DNA of 64,000 bases from positions 124,001 through 188,000 of the forward strand of contig NZ_AKGG01000016.1 in assembly GCF_000277645.1 (NCBI RefSeq), given 5' to 3'. Position 1 is the stretch's first letter. Each line of letters opens with the position of its first letter. The notes under the pieces were generated by a model. That model made no database searches. It saw nothing but the letters and a program-made list of their open reading frames with translations, and had not been told where the DNA came from. Positions 10,629 to 19,182 of this stretch are shown here, one piece after another. The position numbers and the translations under genes were made by a program. The stretch comes from Weissella koreensis KCTC 3621 (GTDB taxonomy: Bacteria; Bacillota; Bacilli; Lactobacillales; Lactobacillaceae).

Positions 10629-11255
10629 TTACTTAGCTTTAACAGAGTTCTTAACAGTAACAAGTGACTTGTTTGCTCCAGGGACGTTACCCTTGACCAA
10701 GATTACGTTGTTTTCAACGTCTACTCGTACGACTTGCAAGTTTTGAACCGTGCGCTTGTGGTTACCCATCCGTCCAGGCAATTTCTTACCCTTGAAGACA
10801 CGATTGATAACGGCTCCCAATGAACCTGGACGACGGTGGAAACGAGAACCGTGCGCCATAGGACCACGAGATTGTCCATCTTTCTTAATGTTACCTTGGT
10901 AACCATGACCCTTTGTGATTCCAGTAACGTCAACACTTTCACCTTCAGCGAAAATATCAACCTTTACCTCATCCCCAACGTTTAATTCACCCTCAGCGTC
11001 GCGAATCTCACGAATGTAGCGCTTAGGGGTCGTGTTTGCTTTAGCAACGTGACCTTGTTCAGGTTTGTTAGATAAAACAGCACGCTTATCAGAGAAACCT
11101 AATTGAATCGCATTGTAACCATCGTTTTCAAGTGTTTTAACTTGAAGAACAACGTTTGGTGTTGATTCAATCACAGTAACTGGAATAAGTTCACCGTTAT
11201 CAGTGAAAACCTGAGTCATGCCGATTTTACGGCCTAAGATACCCTTAGTTGTCAT
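10629..11255 (-). CDS. rplC: 50S ribosomal protein L3
   Basis: A 208-aa early-assembly protein near the peptidyl transferase centre. It starts [15 protein letters not shown]. The signature [16 protein letters not shown] loop appears as [15 protein letters not shown] in the middle. It is 80 bp downstream of rpsJ, the second-largest gap in the operon, and that gap is AT-rich. Confidence 0.97.
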   Translation of the reverse strand: MTTKGILGRKIGMTQVFTDNGELIPVTVIESTPNVVLQVKTLENDGYNAIQLGFSDKRAVLSNKPEQGHVAKANTTPKRYIREIRDAEGELNVGDEVKVDIFAEGESVDVTGITKGHGYQGNIKKDGQSRGPMAHGSRFHRRPGSLGAVINRVFKGKKLPGRMGNHKRTVQNLQVVRVDVENNVILVKGNVPGANKSLVTVKNSVKAK

Positions 11256-11335
11256 GACTATCTCCTTTTTTTGATAAAAATATTTTTAATTAGTTTTAAT
11301 GCATAATCAGGCAAAATTTAAAATCAAATAATAAA

Positions 11336-11644
11336 TTACAACTTGATTTCGATGTTGACACCGCTTGGTAATTCAAGCTTTGATAATGCATCAACAGTTT
11401 GAGCAGTTGGATTCATAATATCGATCAAACGCTTGTGTGTGCGCATTTCGAATTGTTCACGTGAATCCTTGTGCTTGTGTGGTGAACGCAAAACAGTGTA
11501 CAAAGTACGTTCTGTAGGCAATGGGATTGGTCCTGAAATTTCAGCACCAGTCCGCTTTGCTGTTTCAACAATCTTCTCTGCTGATGCATCGATGATTGTG
11601 TGTTCGTATGCCTTTAAGCGGATACGGATCTTCTTGTTTGCCAT
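11336..11644 (-). CDS. rpsJ: 30S ribosomal protein S10
   Basis: A 102-aa protein of the 30S head, also NusE in antitermination complexes. I chose the ATG at 11642-11644 ([15 protein letters not shown]). It has a GGAAGGAG RBS and matches family length; the longer reading to 11743 would translate the structured leader. The motif [20 protein letters not shown] is diagnostic. First gene of the operon, behind its own promoter and leader. Confidence 0.97.
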   Translation of the reverse strand: MANKKIRIRLKAYEHTIIDASAEKIVETAKRTGAEISGPIPLPTERTLYTVLRSPHKHKDSREQFEMRTHKRLIDIMNPTAQTVDALSKLELPSGVNIEIKL

Positions 11645-11836
11645 GATTGACTCCTTCCTTCGTCCATATTGGAATATGAGACTAACTCCGTGAGAAAAAC
11701 CAACACGCCGCTCTGAAATCCATGGCAATGGTTTCAGTGACAATGTTGCCGGGTGTGTCGCAACCTCTCACATCATCGCTCGTTATTGTCGCTACCACAT
11801 TTTGGCCAGTTTTTAGTTGCCCAAGAAATAACGTAC
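11645..11836 (-). promoter_or_regulatory. Structured 5' leader of the S10 operon
   Basis: About 190 nt lie between the predicted start point and rpsJ. Inside is a clear hairpin at 11713-11737: CTGAAA/TTTCAG arms with a bulged A, then CCAT/ATGG, loop TGCC. Around it, 11704-11709 can pair with 11752-11757, with one mismatch in the RNA. Such a leader could carry autoregulation by a ribosomal protein; the ligand cannot be read from sequence. Confidence 0.5.
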
Positions 11837-11842
11837 TTGAAT

Positions 11843-11871
11843 ATAATAACCCAGAATATGCGACATTGCAA
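11843..11871 (-). promoter_or_regulatory. Promoter of the ribosomal-protein operon
   Basis: On the minus strand, -35 TTGCAA (11866-11871), a 17-bp spacer and -10 TATTAT (11843-11848, five of six consensus) predict transcription from about 11836 toward rpsJ. No other good promoter appears before secY. Confidence 0.75.
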
Positions 11872-11879
11872 GCATTTTA

Positions 11880-12341
11880 TCATCTTTTTATTTAGCTTAT
11901 GTAATGTAAAAATATAATTTTTCTTGAATTTACGTAACTAATTTATTTTATTTTATTTAAAAATAATTAATTAAAAAACCAACATCTTAAATATTTTAAA
12001 AATAAAAAGAACCCATCGAAATATTGGATTCTTAAAATGCACTATTAATATAGGTAGAAAACTGATTTTATTTTACTAATATTTATACTTAACTTTCATC
12101 TTATAAAGATATTTTAGCTCTAATTTTATATTTTTTACCAGAATATAAATATCCATTAACCATCTAAAAAGCATTAAAAGCAACAATTCATAGATTAAAA
12201 ATTTAATAAATAGCCGAGCACCAAATATCGAATGTGTATAAAACTTGCCCTTGATTTAAATTATGCACAAACTGCCTATAATTTATTTTTTACTAATGAA
12301 TACTGTGCTAGAATAAAAAATTTTCATCATATATATTTAAT
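11880..12341. other. AT-rich gene-free stretch
   Basis: Roughly 460 bp with no credible reading frame, between the ribosomal operon promoter and the transposase fragment. The sequence is very AT-rich. The only structure seen is a weak hairpin with a T-run near 12006-12038. No inverted repeats of an insertion sequence could be identified. Confidence 0.6.
12006..12038 (-). terminator. Possible weak terminator
   Basis: AAGAA/TTCTT arms with an inner CCA/TGG pairing, followed on the minus strand by a T-rich tail (TTTTTATTTTT). It could end transcription from the transposase fragment or the polysaccharide operon before the ribosomal promoter. Confidence 0.4.
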
Positions 12342-12680
12342 TCATGTCTTCATTAACATATTATTTTGATAATCTTTTATCCAATTTCTTAGTTGCGTTA
12401 CAGAACGAATTTCAAACTTATCAACCACTTCTTTTTGTAGCATTCCTTCTTGTAGATACGCTCTAACTGCTTCTAACTTGATTTCTAAAGGATATTGACG
12501 ATTAGTTTTACTTCTTTGTAAACCATCCAATCCAAACCGTCTATACGCATCTAACCATCGATTTAAAGTTACCTTACTAATATTATGATCATTTACAAAC
12601 TCAGTTTTAGATTGATCACTTTCGTAGTAAGATAGAAGAATTTCAAATTTCTGCAAAGCAGTCCTTCTTTGTTGCTTCAT
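12342..12680 (-). pseudogene. IS3/IS150-type transposase OrfA fragment
   Basis: A 112-aa product with two helix-turn-helix blocks: SKVTLNRWLDAYRRFGLDGL at about residues 35-54 and a second one ending TQLRNWIKDYQ. This matches the tandem-HTH plan of IS150-type OrfA (normally ~170 aa). The C-terminal leucine-zipper part is missing and no OrfB integrase follows; the sequence beyond the stop is AT-rich and non-coding. I therefore read it as an insertion-sequence remnant. A stand-alone HTH regulator is a less likely alternative. Confidence 0.65.
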
Positions 12681-12731
12681 AACAACCTACTCCTCCATAA
12701 CAATTAAATTTATAAACGACTAAATAGCATT

Positions 12732-14603
12732 TTATTTTTTTACGATACTTTTAGCACGCATAACTAATTTCATCAATCCAAGTGAATTTAATTTGGAATA
12801 CATATTTCTAAAACTACTTTTTTCAAAATCTTGTTTAGAAATTAAATTCACCTCAGTTTTTGATGAATCGCTAATAATCTTTTGCATTTCTTGTGCCACT
12901 TCATAATAAACTTCCTTAGAAAAATGATCTTGTGTCTCTAAGAAATCTGAATCATTTTTGGTAAATTTAGTAAAATCAAGGAAAGAGACATTATCATAAT
13001 CTGCCAAGGCTTCTTTAACCATAAGATTATAATCTCCTCGCACTTTTCCTTCATTTTTCATTTTCGATGTATTTCCTCGTTGATATCCACTTGGCAAGAA
13101 AATTACCACTTTAGTTTCTTTTGGAATTTTGCTGATAATATACTTGAAATTTTTAGCAGCTTCTTTCGCAGGCAAATCACCAATGAATTTATATTTGGCA
13201 CTAAATTGCAACATTTTTTGACGTTGCTCTTGAATATAGTATTCATTATTTTTATTTTCTAATTTATTTAATGTTTTTTTCAATATATCCAGATTCGTTA
13301 AATCACGCTTATCAATACCCAAAGCAATTTTTTCTCCAGTATCAATGCGTTCGTAGACTCCCTCCCATTGATCCAAAAATCCACTTAAGAAAATAATGTC
13401 AAATTTATCATGTAACATGGCTGAATCTATCAATTCATCATCCCACATAGGTACTTCTTGTTGAAATTGTCGTTTTTGATCTTCTGATAAATTAAAAGCA
13501 TCATACATATTAACAGAATGATTAAAACTAGTAATATCTGCAGATGTATCGGGGTTTACGTGTCCTAGCTCATCGACGAATGGTACATCAGTTTTCAACA
13601 AATCAACTGCCCACTCTAATTCACAACTTCCTTTAATCAACACTTTATTAGTATTAGATACACTAGACATTTCCGTATATTCACTATATGTTTGCTCACT
13701 GGAATTAATCCACTTCGAAGCATCTTTCATGTCAATTTTATATGCTACCGGTTCCTCAACTATTAACTCAGGATCATCTAAATAATGATATAAGTAATTT
13801 TCAACTCCCATACCAATTGTGCGACAAGAAAACAAGAAATGTTCCAATTTGTGTTTAGCAAGATTTAATGCATAAAACCCTACCACACCGTAATCTCCAA
13901 AACGATCAGTAGCCGTTACATATCCTAATTCATAATTTCCATTAGCCATTAGGTCCCGCAATTCATTTTCATTAATGCGTAATTTTGTAAAATTCAACTG
14001 ATTGGTCCGATTGATTAATTCATGCACTCGAGCAAACTGATTTTCAATATCTTTATGAATTTCAACTTTAATTTCACATGAATATAAAAATTCTTCATTA
14101 GAAACAGCCTCACGAGAAGCATCACGTTTTTCTTCTAACACATGGTAGTTGTTTAATCTTGACAGTTCACTATCATCTTTACCAATTTTATCGACCACAC
14201 TATACAGTTCATTAATTTCATCAGGTAATGATACTTTAATATCTGGAGAATAGTGTTCAACTTCATTCAAATTCAATTTATTATCATCAATAAATAACAC
14301 GTTTGCAGCACGCAAATGAATATCTTCAAGCAATTGTTTAACTCGCGGACCTTTGCTAGTCCAATTAACTGATTTAAAAACAAAATATTCAGATAAATTT
14401 AATTCTTTTAATTTAGTTTCAACCACATCCATATCATTTTTAGAACAAATACTTGAAACTATTCCACGCCTAGCTAAGTCTTTAACCAATTTAACATTTT
14501 TAGCAATTGGCGTAATTTCACCCTCACTAATAGTACCTTCCCAGAAAGCATCGTCTAAATCCCAAATCACCAGTTTTAATTTTGAATAATCTTTTACTGT
14601 CAT
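12732..14603 (-). CDS. FkbH-like HAD-IIIC protein with GNAT and SGNH-like domains
   Basis: A 623-aa protein and the last gene of the polysaccharide operon. Residues ~10-130 form a HAD domain with WDLDDAFWEGTI (Asp15 and Asp17 in the nucleophile motif, but Ala where Thr/Val is usual) and a later FIDDNKLN motif. Residues ~185-300 look like the GNAT-type half of FkbH proteins (LINRTNQLNFT, FGDYGVVGFYAL, SCRTIGMGVENYL). Residues ~320-600 resemble an SGNH hydrolase: KGSCE as the block-I serine and QDHFS as the Asp/His dyad. FkbH enzymes move glycerate-type three-carbon units to carrier proteins. Here I infer acyl or glyceryl decoration of the glycan. The start at 14603 is chosen for its AGGAG RBS over an upstream TTG. 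Confidence 0.7.
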   Translation of the reverse strand: MTVKDYSKLKLVIWDLDDAFWEGTISEGEITPIAKNVKLVKDLARRGIVSSICSKNDMDVVETKLKELNLSEYFVFKSVNWTSKGPRVKQLLEDIHLRAANVLFIDDNKLNLNEVEHYSPDIKVSLPDEINELYSVVDKIGKDDSELSRLNNYHVLEEKRDASREAVSNEEFLYSCEIKVEIHKDIENQFARVHELINRTNQLNFTKLRINENELRDLMANGNYELGYVTATDRFGDYGVVGFYALNLAKHKLEHFLFSCRTIGMGVENYLYHYLDDPELIVEEPVAYKIDMKDASKWINSSEQTYSEYTEMSSVSNTNKVLIKGSCELEWAVDLLKTDVPFVDELGHVNPDTSADITSFNHSVNMYDAFNLSEDQKRQFQQEVPMWDDELIDSAMLHDKFDIIFLSGFLDQWEGVYERIDTGEKIALGIDKRDLTNLDILKKTLNKLENKNNEYYIQEQRQKMLQFSAKYKFIGDLPAKEAAKNFKYIISKIPKETKVVIFLPSGYQRGNTSKMKNEGKVRGDYNLMVKEALADYDNVSFLDFTKFTKNDSDFLETQDHFSKEVYYEVAQEMQKIISDSSKTEVNLISKQDFEKSSFRNMYSKLNSLGLMKLVMRAKSIVKK

Positions 14604-14632
14604 GTTGAAAACATCTCCTTTTAAAACCAAAT

Positions 14633-15829
14633 CTAGTTACCTAACGTAACTACAAATTTTCTATAAAAATCATCCAGTTTAAAATTTTCCGAAAATTCCA
14701 AACCATTTTTAATCATTTGTTTCCTGCGCAATGGATTTTCTTGTAAAAATTGTTCTGCTTTAGCGATGTTTTTAGAGAAATTCTCGTCGTACTGAATCAT
14801 GATTGAACTATCATCTGTACGCGTTTCGGGAATCCCACCACTATCAGAGCAAATCAAGGCCGTCCCATAGCTTTGCGCCTCAATTGCTGTCAGTCCAAGC
14901 GCCTCTTGTACAATAGACGGAACAATCACCGCATCACTAGCTTTAATATATCTAGGTATTTCACTAGGATCCAAATACCCTGTAAAAATGACTCTATCTT
15001 TATATTTTTTAGATTCTTTTTTCAAATTTCTTAAAAATAAGCTTTGTTTATTTTGAGAATAAAAAACTCCACCCACAATTAGTAATTTGAAATTATCAGG
15101 TAGATATTTCAAAGCATCCAATGCGAATTGAACGCCTTTTAAAGGATGTAATCTACCAATATATATTCCGAGAAATTCATCATCCTTAATCTTCAATTTA
15201 TCCCTTAATATCTTTACATCATTCGAAACTTTTTGTTTGAAAATCCCCGTATGAACTGTGTCAACAGCAACAGAATTTGGTAGATCAACCGTCTTTATCT
15301 GGTTTTTCAAAAAATTACTAATCGTAATAATATGATCATAACTACTTAAAATTTTTTCAGCCCAAATCGTCTTCTGATTAAAATTATCATTGTGCAAATA
15401 CAATATTTTTTCGGTATTCTTTGGAATATAGGGAACTAGAGGTATAATCATCTGACCGTAATTAATGATAATTACTTTATCAAACCTCTCTGATTTTAAA
15501 AGTTCTTTAGTTCTTTTAATAATTTTTGGATATTCATTGAACCAAATATGACGATGCGTTATTTTTTCAATAATGCGCCTACCTATTTTAGTAGGCCAAC
15601 GCATCACGTCATTAACTTTATGATCTGGAGTTGTAAATACCACAGAAGTTGAGCTATATCGATCAGCCTCCATTTCTGCTTCTTTTGTATAGGATGAAAC
15701 AATCGTTATATCATAATCTTTATTTTCTTCATTATTATCTATGATCGTTTCAATAATTCCCTCAACACCACCACCCGATGTCGCCGGAACTGGTAATACA
15801 CCAGAAGTAACAAATAATATTTTCGTCAT
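14633..15829 (-). CDS. GT4-family glycosyltransferase
   Basis: A 398-aa cytoplasmic transferase that probably adds one sugar to the lipid-linked repeat unit. It shows the GT-B plan: an N-terminal GGGVEGII loop near residue 20, the donor-side GIYIGRLHPLKGV near residue 220, and the C-terminal E-x7-E motif as VPSIVQEALGLTAIEAQSYG. Start ATG with AGGTGAT RBS, 4 bp after the acyltransferase-3 gene. The sugar specificity cannot be read. Confidence 0.85.
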   Translation of the reverse strand: MTKILFVTSGVLPVPATSGGGVEGIIETIIDNNEENKDYDITIVSSYTKEAEMEADRYSSTSVVFTTPDHKVNDVMRWPTKIGRRIIEKITHRHIWFNEYPKIIKRTKELLKSERFDKVIIINYGQMIIPLVPYIPKNTEKILYLHNDNFNQKTIWAEKILSSYDHIITISNFLKNQIKTVDLPNSVAVDTVHTGIFKQKVSNDVKILRDKLKIKDDEFLGIYIGRLHPLKGVQFALDALKYLPDNFKLLIVGGVFYSQNKQSLFLRNLKKESKKYKDRVIFTGYLDPSEIPRYIKASDAVIVPSIVQEALGLTAIEAQSYGTALICSDSGGIPETRTDDSSIMIQYDENFSKNIAKAEQFLQENPLRRKQMIKNGLEFSENFKLDDFYRKFVVTLGN

Positions 15830-15833
15830 AAGA

Positions 15834-16796
15834 TCACCTCAATAACCCACTAATTGCATCTGTCAAATTACGATAATTCAAGGGCTTAATAATGTAATTT
15901 GTAAATAAATATGCTACTACCAATAAAATAAAGAGATATGATAGAATCCCCCATATTCGATAGTTAACAATCACATTGCTAAATACCGGATTACTAAATC
16001 CAAATCCCTCAAATAGATACAACGCAAACGATAATTTAGCAATCTGCTTTAAACTTGCATAAAAAAAATCTAACCCGTTTATTTCACTTAAATTGTTTAG
16101 CAATTTCATACAACAAATTGGCACAAAAACTACTAATATCGTCATGTTAATTGCTGGAGAAGATATCACAAAATCATAGGGTATCTTAATAAATCCAAAT
16201 AGAATGAAACTACTTATAAAAGCTAAAATAATCGCTATAACATTAAAAAGTTTTTCATTGTTTCTTAAATCAAAAGCTACTACCCCTAAAGCAAAAGAAA
16301 ATGACGCACTAATATAGTGAGATACTCCAGCTAATATAAGGCCACAAATGAGCATAATAATCCATTTGATGAAAATGTTTTCTATTAAATAATGCACAAC
16401 ATAAAACGCACAATACATAAATATTATGAAAAACATATACCACATAGTTGGGTCTAGATCGCTTCTAAAACCCAAGATAAATAATTCTTTTAAATTCCCA
16501 CCTTGATTCATATGCATAAAGATTGTGATAATTATTTTCAAAATTGTAGCGAATTCATATACGATGATTAAGCTTACAATTCGCATTAGCTGTGATAAAT
16601 CAGCTTGAAAATTAACCTTCTCTATAGATGCTTCTAATCCATAACCAGAAACAAATAGAAACATACCAACACCAATAGCTCCTGAATTCATAGTATATAA
16701 ATTATCCATTCCTATTAAATGCAGATAATGTCCACTAATAACTAAAATGATTGCAATAGCTTTACAATACGCCGTTGTCTGTTTATTAAAATTCAT
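15834..16796 (-). CDS. Acyltransferase-3 family membrane protein
   Basis: A 320-aa protein with about ten membrane helices. Near the N-terminus it has the family hallmark AIIAIILVISGHYLHL-like segment (KAIAIILVISGHYLHLIG, with the key His) and then MFLFVSGYGLE. Such proteins O-acetylate or otherwise acylate surface glycans. I chose the ATG at 16794-16796, preceded by GGGAG; an upstream in-frame ATG at 16811 is possible. It abuts the next GT4 gene. Confidence 0.8.
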   Translation of the reverse strand: MNFNKQTTAYCKAIAIILVISGHYLHLIGMDNLYTMNSGAIGVGMFLFVSGYGLEASIEKVNFQADLSQLMRIVSLIIVYEFATILKIIITIFMHMNQGGNLKELFILGFRSDLDPTMWYMFFIIFMYCAFYVVHYLIENIFIKWIIMLICGLILAGVSHYISASFSFALGVVAFDLRNNEKLFNVIAIILAFISSFILFGFIKIPYDFVISSPAINMTILVVFVPICCMKLLNNLSEINGLDFFYASLKQIAKLSFALYLFEGFGFSNPVFSNVIVNYRIWGILSYLFILLVVAYLFTNYIIKPLNYRNLTDAISGLLR

Positions 16797-16800
16797 AAGA

Positions 16801-17868
16801 TTATCTCCCATTCAAATGGGTAGCTAATTTTTCGATTAACCTTTCGTTTACGACATTACTATCATAATTAGCTGCTGTATGAATCGCATTATTACTGAAC
16901 TCGCTTCGCTCTTGTATATTTAACCGATAAAATTTCATAATCTTTTTTTCTAAATCATCACAACTACCTGGTTTAAAAAGAAAACCGTTATGTCCATCAA
17001 CTGTATACGTCTGAATTCCACCAAAATCACTACCAATTACCGGAATACCACATGCCATTGCTTCCAGTCCCACCAATCCCAAACTTTCTCCATCCCTAGT
17101 ACTTGGAAATATAAATGCATCCAAAGAATTATAAATTTCAACAAGTTCAGATTGACTCAACATTTTAATTTTTGTTACATAATCGTTCAATTTAAGATCA
17201 TCAATCTTTTTAATAGCATCATTTTCTTGTGCACCGCCACCAACCATAATCAATCTGATATTAGGAATGTCTTTTTTAAGATTATGAACAGCCTCCAACA
17301 GAATATCCCACCCCTTATCTTGATCAATACGACTCACATAACCAAGCGTAAATTCATCGGTATTTTTTCGCTTTTGATGTGGTTGAAATAAAGATAGATT
17401 AATCCCAGATGATGGAGAAACATATGTTGGTACATCTCCATACTTATCAACCACCACTTTTTGAAAATACGTTGATGGAACAACCGTTAGATCAGCTCGA
17501 TGAACTAACATTCTAGTAAGAAAATTCGTTCGTTCTTCTAATTTTTTTTCAGGCGTTACATCACTACCATGCACATTTACAATGAGCGGTGTTTTTTTAT
17601 TAAATAATTTACCCAATAAAACCGGTGGAGCGTTATAACCTGCATAATGTACATATATCAAATCAAAATTTCCAAAAATATAATTTTTTGTAATCAACCA
17701 ATAAAAATGAAGATATCCAAATAACTTTGCTTTTTTGGATTCTTTTTTAGTGATCGAAATAACCTTTGTTTCATAGGAATTAGATAATTCATCAACAAAA
17801 TTTTTTACAAATACCCCATAATTAGGATATTTATCTGATGGATACATATTAGATATGACTAGTATCAT
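16801..17868 (-). CDS. GT4-family glycosyltransferase
   Basis: A 355-aa GT-B transferase. Features are VNVHGSDVTPEKK in the acceptor domain, TLGYVSRIDQDKGWDIL at the domain junction (~residue 175) and RDGESLGLVGLEAMACG with the E-x7-E donor motif near residue 260. The start overlaps the upstream CpsD-like gene by 4 bp (ATGA), so the genes are coupled. Donor sugar unknown. Confidence 0.88.
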   Translation of the reverse strand: MILVISNMYPSDKYPNYGVFVKNFVDELSNSYETKVISITKKESKKAKLFGYLHFYWLITKNYIFGNFDLIYVHYAGYNAPPVLLGKLFNKKTPLIVNVHGSDVTPEKKLEERTNFLTRMLVHRADLTVVPSTYFQKVVVDKYGDVPTYVSPSSGINLSLFQPHQKRKNTDEFTLGYVSRIDQDKGWDILLEAVHNLKKDIPNIRLIMVGGGAQENDAIKKIDDLKLNDYVTKIKMLSQSELVEIYNSLDAFIFPSTRDGESLGLVGLEAMACGIPVIGSDFGGIQTYTVDGHNGFLFKPGSCDDLEKKIMKFYRLNIQERSEFSNNAIHTAANYDSNVVNERLIEKLATHLNGR

Positions 17869-18422
17869 AAAAATCGCCTCTTCTTTGTATTAAATAAAAC
17901 TGGTGCAAGATAATCTAATGAATAAGCATTTTCGGCTTCTCTGATCTTCATTAACCTATCTCTTTTGAGAGTATTCATATCCATTAATGTAATAAGCTTC
18001 TTCTGTTTATTCAAAATAAAAGGCTCTGTTTCAAAAATATTCTTTCTATATCTAATTAAAACAACATCAAAATTTTTAAACGAAAGCTGATTTTTCTCAC
18101 CTGATATCAAGAGCTTAATAAAATCTGAATATTTTGCCTCAATTTTATCTGCATTTACATACTGTATTTTAGAATTATCGAAAGTAACATCTGATAAATA
18201 TCGTTTTTGTCTTGCTTGATAATCGACATCTATTAATAAAATAGAATCTAGTTTTTTTGATAGACTTATAGCCAATTGACCCACAAATAAATCATATTCA
18301 TCGCTTTCTTCAACTGGAACAATTCCAATAACATTATCTTGTACTTGATATGGGATACCCGTATCAGCGATAAATTGATTAACTAACTGATCAACATTTT
18401 TAGAAAAATTATTTTCAATCAT
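17865..18422 (-). CDS. Degenerate CpsD/BY-kinase-like protein
   Basis: A 185-aa protein that resembles the ATPase core of bacterial tyrosine kinases (CpsD/Wzc) but lacks the active site. The Walker A' strand survives as ILLIDVDYQARQKRYLSDV, after helix LFVGQLAISLSKK. At the expected P-loop there is only VPVEESDEYDLF, with no GxGKS/T. No C-terminal tyrosine cluster is present. It may be a pseudo-kinase partner of the Wzz protein, or simply decaying. I chose the ATG at 18420-18422 (RBS AGGTGG) over an upstream GTG. It overlaps neighbours on both sides. Confidence 0.55.
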   Translation of the reverse strand: MIENNFSKNVDQLVNQFIADTGIPYQVQDNVIGIVPVEESDEYDLFVGQLAISLSKKLDSILLIDVDYQARQKRYLSDVTFDNSKIQYVNADKIEAKYSDFIKLLISGEKNQLSFKNFDVVLIRYRKNIFETEPFILNKQKKLITLMDMNTLKRDRLMKIREAENAYSLDYLAPVLFNTKKRRFL

Positions 18423-19182
18423 GGTTTCCACCTAGCAGCTTCTCTCGTAGTACTAATAAAATAAATTTAATATTGCCAAAAAGATAACGCCTAAATAATC
18501 TTTTGGGTTCTTGTGATAATCTATAAAGCCATTCTAAATTATGATTTTGATACCACATTGGTGCTCGATTAATATTACCTGATAGGACATCAAAGCTCCC
18601 CCCAACACCCATAAAAATAGAATTAACTGAATCTCTCATTAAATAATCAATTAAATATTCTTTTATTGGAGATGTTATTCCAATAAATATAATATCTGGT
18701 TGCTTTTTCCTTAGTTCTTCACTAACGGCCGGCCAATCTGCTTCCGTAAAATAACCATTTCGATAACCGGCAACATTTAACTTAGGATAATCACTATGGA
18801 AATTACTTAACATCTTTTCTACAACCTCTTGTTTGGATCCCAAAAAATAAACTGAGTAATTCTTTTTTTCTGAAATATCCAATAAGCTTTGCATTAAATC
18901 AATTCCAGCAACACGTTCTGGAAGAGGATGTTTCAATATCTTAGAAGCAATTACTAATGATGCCCCGTCAGCATTAATAATCTCAGCATTCTTTATAATA
19001 TCGTCATATTTATCATCGATACCCAAACCATTAATCTTATCTGCATTGACTCCCAGCAAATGAGTCGGTTTTTTATCACGAATCTTTTGCTCCACTAGAG
19101 AAACCGTTTCTTGCAAAGTTAATGGATCAACTCCAACTCCAAATAAAACTTCTCGTTTCAATTTATGCGTTCTCTCTTTCAT
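18415..19182 (-). CDS. WecG/TagA/CpsF family glycosyltransferase (GT26)
   Basis: A 255-aa transferase. The family core is visible: LLGVNADKINGLG near residue 42, INADGASLVIASKIL, the GxYFLGSKQEVVEKML segment and the C-terminal NRAPMWYQNHNLEWLYRL with QEPKRLFRRYL. Family members move N-acetylmannosamine or glucose-type sugars to lipid-linked acceptors. The nearby wecB, which supplies UDP-ManNAc, makes a ManNAc transferase attractive (inference). ATGA overlap with the flippase gene. Confidence 0.88.
   Translation of the reverse strand: MKERTHKLKREVLFGVGVDPLTLQETVSLVEQKIRDKKPTHLLGVNADKINGLGIDDKYDDIIKNAEIINADGASLVIASKILKHPLPERVAGIDLMQSLLDISEKKNYSVYFLGSKQEVVEKMLSNFHSDYPKLNVAGYRNGYFTEADWPAVSEELRKKQPDIIFIGITSPIKEYLIDYLMRDSVNSIFMGVGGSFDVLSGNINRAPMWYQNHNLEWLYRLSQEPKRLFRRYLFGNIKFILLVLREKLLGGNHD

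Noticed and set aside
12342..12680. Complete insertion sequence
   Set aside because: No OrfB, no terminal inverted repeats and no target duplication could be found; called a remnant.
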